Source: Psychroserpens luteolus (lineage in GTDB: Bacteria; Bacteroidota; Bacteroidia; Flavobacteriales; Flavobacteriaceae). From it: a stretch of DNA of 64,000 nt. The stretch is from contig NZ_JAHVXI010000004.1 in NCBI RefSeq assembly GCF_021032705.1, forward strand, positions 248,001 through 312,000, read 5' to 3'. Shown here in pieces: positions 63,169 through 64,000 of the stretch (position 1 is its first letter; each line of letters starts with the position of its first letter). The position numbers and the translations under genes are program-made. The notes beneath the pieces were generated by a model that worked only from the letters and a program-made list of their open reading frames with translations, had not been told where the DNA came from and did no database searches.

Positions 63169-63199
63169 AAAAAAAGCCATTCAAGATAGAATGGCTTTT
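63169..63199 (-). terminator. terminator of the S9 peptidase gene
   Basis: AAAGCCATTC and GAATGGCTTT form a 10 bp stem around AAGATA. On the minus strand a T run follows, giving a terminator 18 bp after the stop at 63216. Confidence 0.87.
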
Positions 63200-63215
63200 A
63201 TGTTATAACTAAGTC

Positions 63216-64000
63216 TTAGTTTTTTATTTTCGATTCGGTAGTGCTTATTGGCTCTTCCTCTTCGCCTTTATTTTTCACATGCTTTTCTAACCATTGATCT
63301 TGTTCCCAAAGCATATGCATTATGGATTCTTTCGCAGCATAACCATGACTTTCTTTTGGTAACATGACTAGACGTACTGTCGCACCTAATCCTTTTAAAG
63401 CATTAAAATAGCGTTCACTTTGCAACGGATAGGTGCCAGAGTTATTGTCGGCCACACCATGAATAAGTAAAAGAGGTGTTTTCATTTTGTCGGCATGCAT
63501 AAATGGTGACATATTGTAGTAAACTTCTGGAGATTCCCAGTAACTGCGTTCTTCACTTTGAAAGCCAAAAGGTGTTAATGTTCTATTATATGCGCCACTT
63601 CTAGCAATCCCAGCAGCAAAAAGATCGGAATGGGATAAAAGATTTGCCGTCATAAAAGCGCCATAGCTATGTCCGCCAACTGCCACTTTATCTCTATCGA
63701 TATAACCTAAATTATCAACAGCGTCAATAGCTGCTTTTCCGTTAGCGACGAGCTGTGTTCTAAATGAATCATTAGGCTCTTCAGTGCCTTCACCAACAAT
63801 TGGAAATGCTGCATCATCTAACACAACATAGCCTCTAGTAACCCAATAGATTGGTGAACCCCAATATGGATATACAAATTCATTCGGATTTGCCGTGCTT
63901 TGAGAAGCGCTTGATTTGTCTTTATATTCACGAGGATAAGCCCATAAAATCATTGGATATTTTTTACCTTCCTCGTAATCTAGCGGCAAATACAGGGTTC
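63216..64000 (-). CDS. prolyl-oligopeptidase-family (S9) glutamyl endopeptidase-like protein, 5' end beyond window
   Basis: The frame is open to base 64000, so the start lies outside; reading upstream gives TLYLPLDYEEGK and no convincing start. The alpha/beta-hydrolase domain is complete: VAVGGHSYGAFMTANLL with the catalytic Ser, GIARSGAYNRTLTPFGFQSE, IHGVADNNSGTYPLQSERYF with the Asp, and LPKESHGYAAKESIM with the His. The set of motifs resembles the S9D glutamyl endopeptidase CGEP. A signal peptide cannot be judged. The C-terminus (KGEEEEPISTTESKIKN) is acidic and ends before a terminator. Confidence 0.9.
   Translation of the reverse strand, partial: TLYLPLDYEEGKKYPMILWAYPREYKDKSSASQSTANPNEFVYPYWGSPIYWVTRGYVVLDDAAFPIVGEGTEEPNDSFRTQLVANGKAAIDAVDNLGYIDRDKVAVGGHSYGAFMTANLLSHSDLFAAGIARSGAYNRTLTPFGFQSEERSYWESPEVYYNMSPFMHADKMKTPLLLIHGVADNNSGTYPLQSERYFNALKGLGATVRLVMLPKESHGYAAKESIMHMLWEQDQWLEKHVKNKGEEEEPISTTESKIKN

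Noticed and set aside
1-64000. Prophage, CRISPR array, rRNA or tRNA genes
   Set aside because: No phage structural genes, regularly spaced repeats or recognisable stable RNA genes were seen.

Overview
The window looks like chromosomal DNA of a marine-type member of the Flavobacteriaceae (Bacteroidota). It is AT-rich. It carries FecI/FecR/TonB-receptor logic, many secreted proteins ending their signal peptide in FAQ or FSQ, flavobacterial families such as DUF4252 and DUF6249, and A-rich rather than Shine-Dalgarno-like start regions. I saw no rRNA, tRNA, CRISPR array, transposase or integrase. The annotation comes from reading translated frames and motifs by eye; no database search was run.

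Layout. 1-4.8 kb: an edge-truncated lipoprotein facing a sigma / FecR / TonB-receptor operon. 4.75-6.6 kb: thioesterase and rmuC. 6.7-11.9 kb: a cobalamin-uptake locus, with ABC importer genes on the minus strand and a cobalamin riboswitch plus BtuB-like receptor on the plus strand. 12-16.4 kb: a Cys-less LOV-like PAS protein, an S41 lipoprotein, and an ECF sigma operon with two DUF4252 proteins. 16.4-28.5 kb: mostly housekeeping genes (purB, DUF1028, haem-binding protein, glycosyltransferase, YebC, Prc-like protease, PCD, gcvT, Xaa-Pro aminopeptidase). 28.5-31.5 kb: cupin, SnoaL, S41 peptidase, MarR.

31.6-39.1 kb is an accessory stretch with every gene on the minus strand. Small unrelated genes (GNAT, VOC, DUF2200, L,D-transpeptidase, degenerate esterase, membrane and orphan proteins) are separated by 110-150 bp imperfect inverted repeats, some nearly identical to one another. 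It looks like an integron-type cassette array without an integrase in view. 39.1-46.3 kb holds two more ECF sigma operons. 46.4-53.7 kb holds a YHS/SnoaL/tandem-AraC group, a DEAD-box helicase, MOSC, a methyltransferase-like protein, a WYL regulator and VOC. 53.8-55 kb is a fifth ECF sigma gene divergent from a DoxX gene.

Regulatory thread. Five ECF sigma genes lie in 54 kb. Four of them have a bipartite promoter of the form TGTAAC (or TGAAAC), 16-17 bp, then CGTC or a close variant, directly upstream. At 41.0 kb and 54.5 kb the same motif faces both ways, so each sigma factor probably controls itself and its divergent neighbour.

Most interesting region, 57.8-61.2 kb: a 1065-residue LRR-Roc-COR-TIR protein is the only gene in a 3.37 kb segment lying at the 3' end of htpG. 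An exact 34 bp copy of the htpG 3' end, beginning at its stop codon, is present at the far side of the segment. This is the geometry of integration into the 3' end of a gene, here delivering a single putative NAD-cleaving defence gene.
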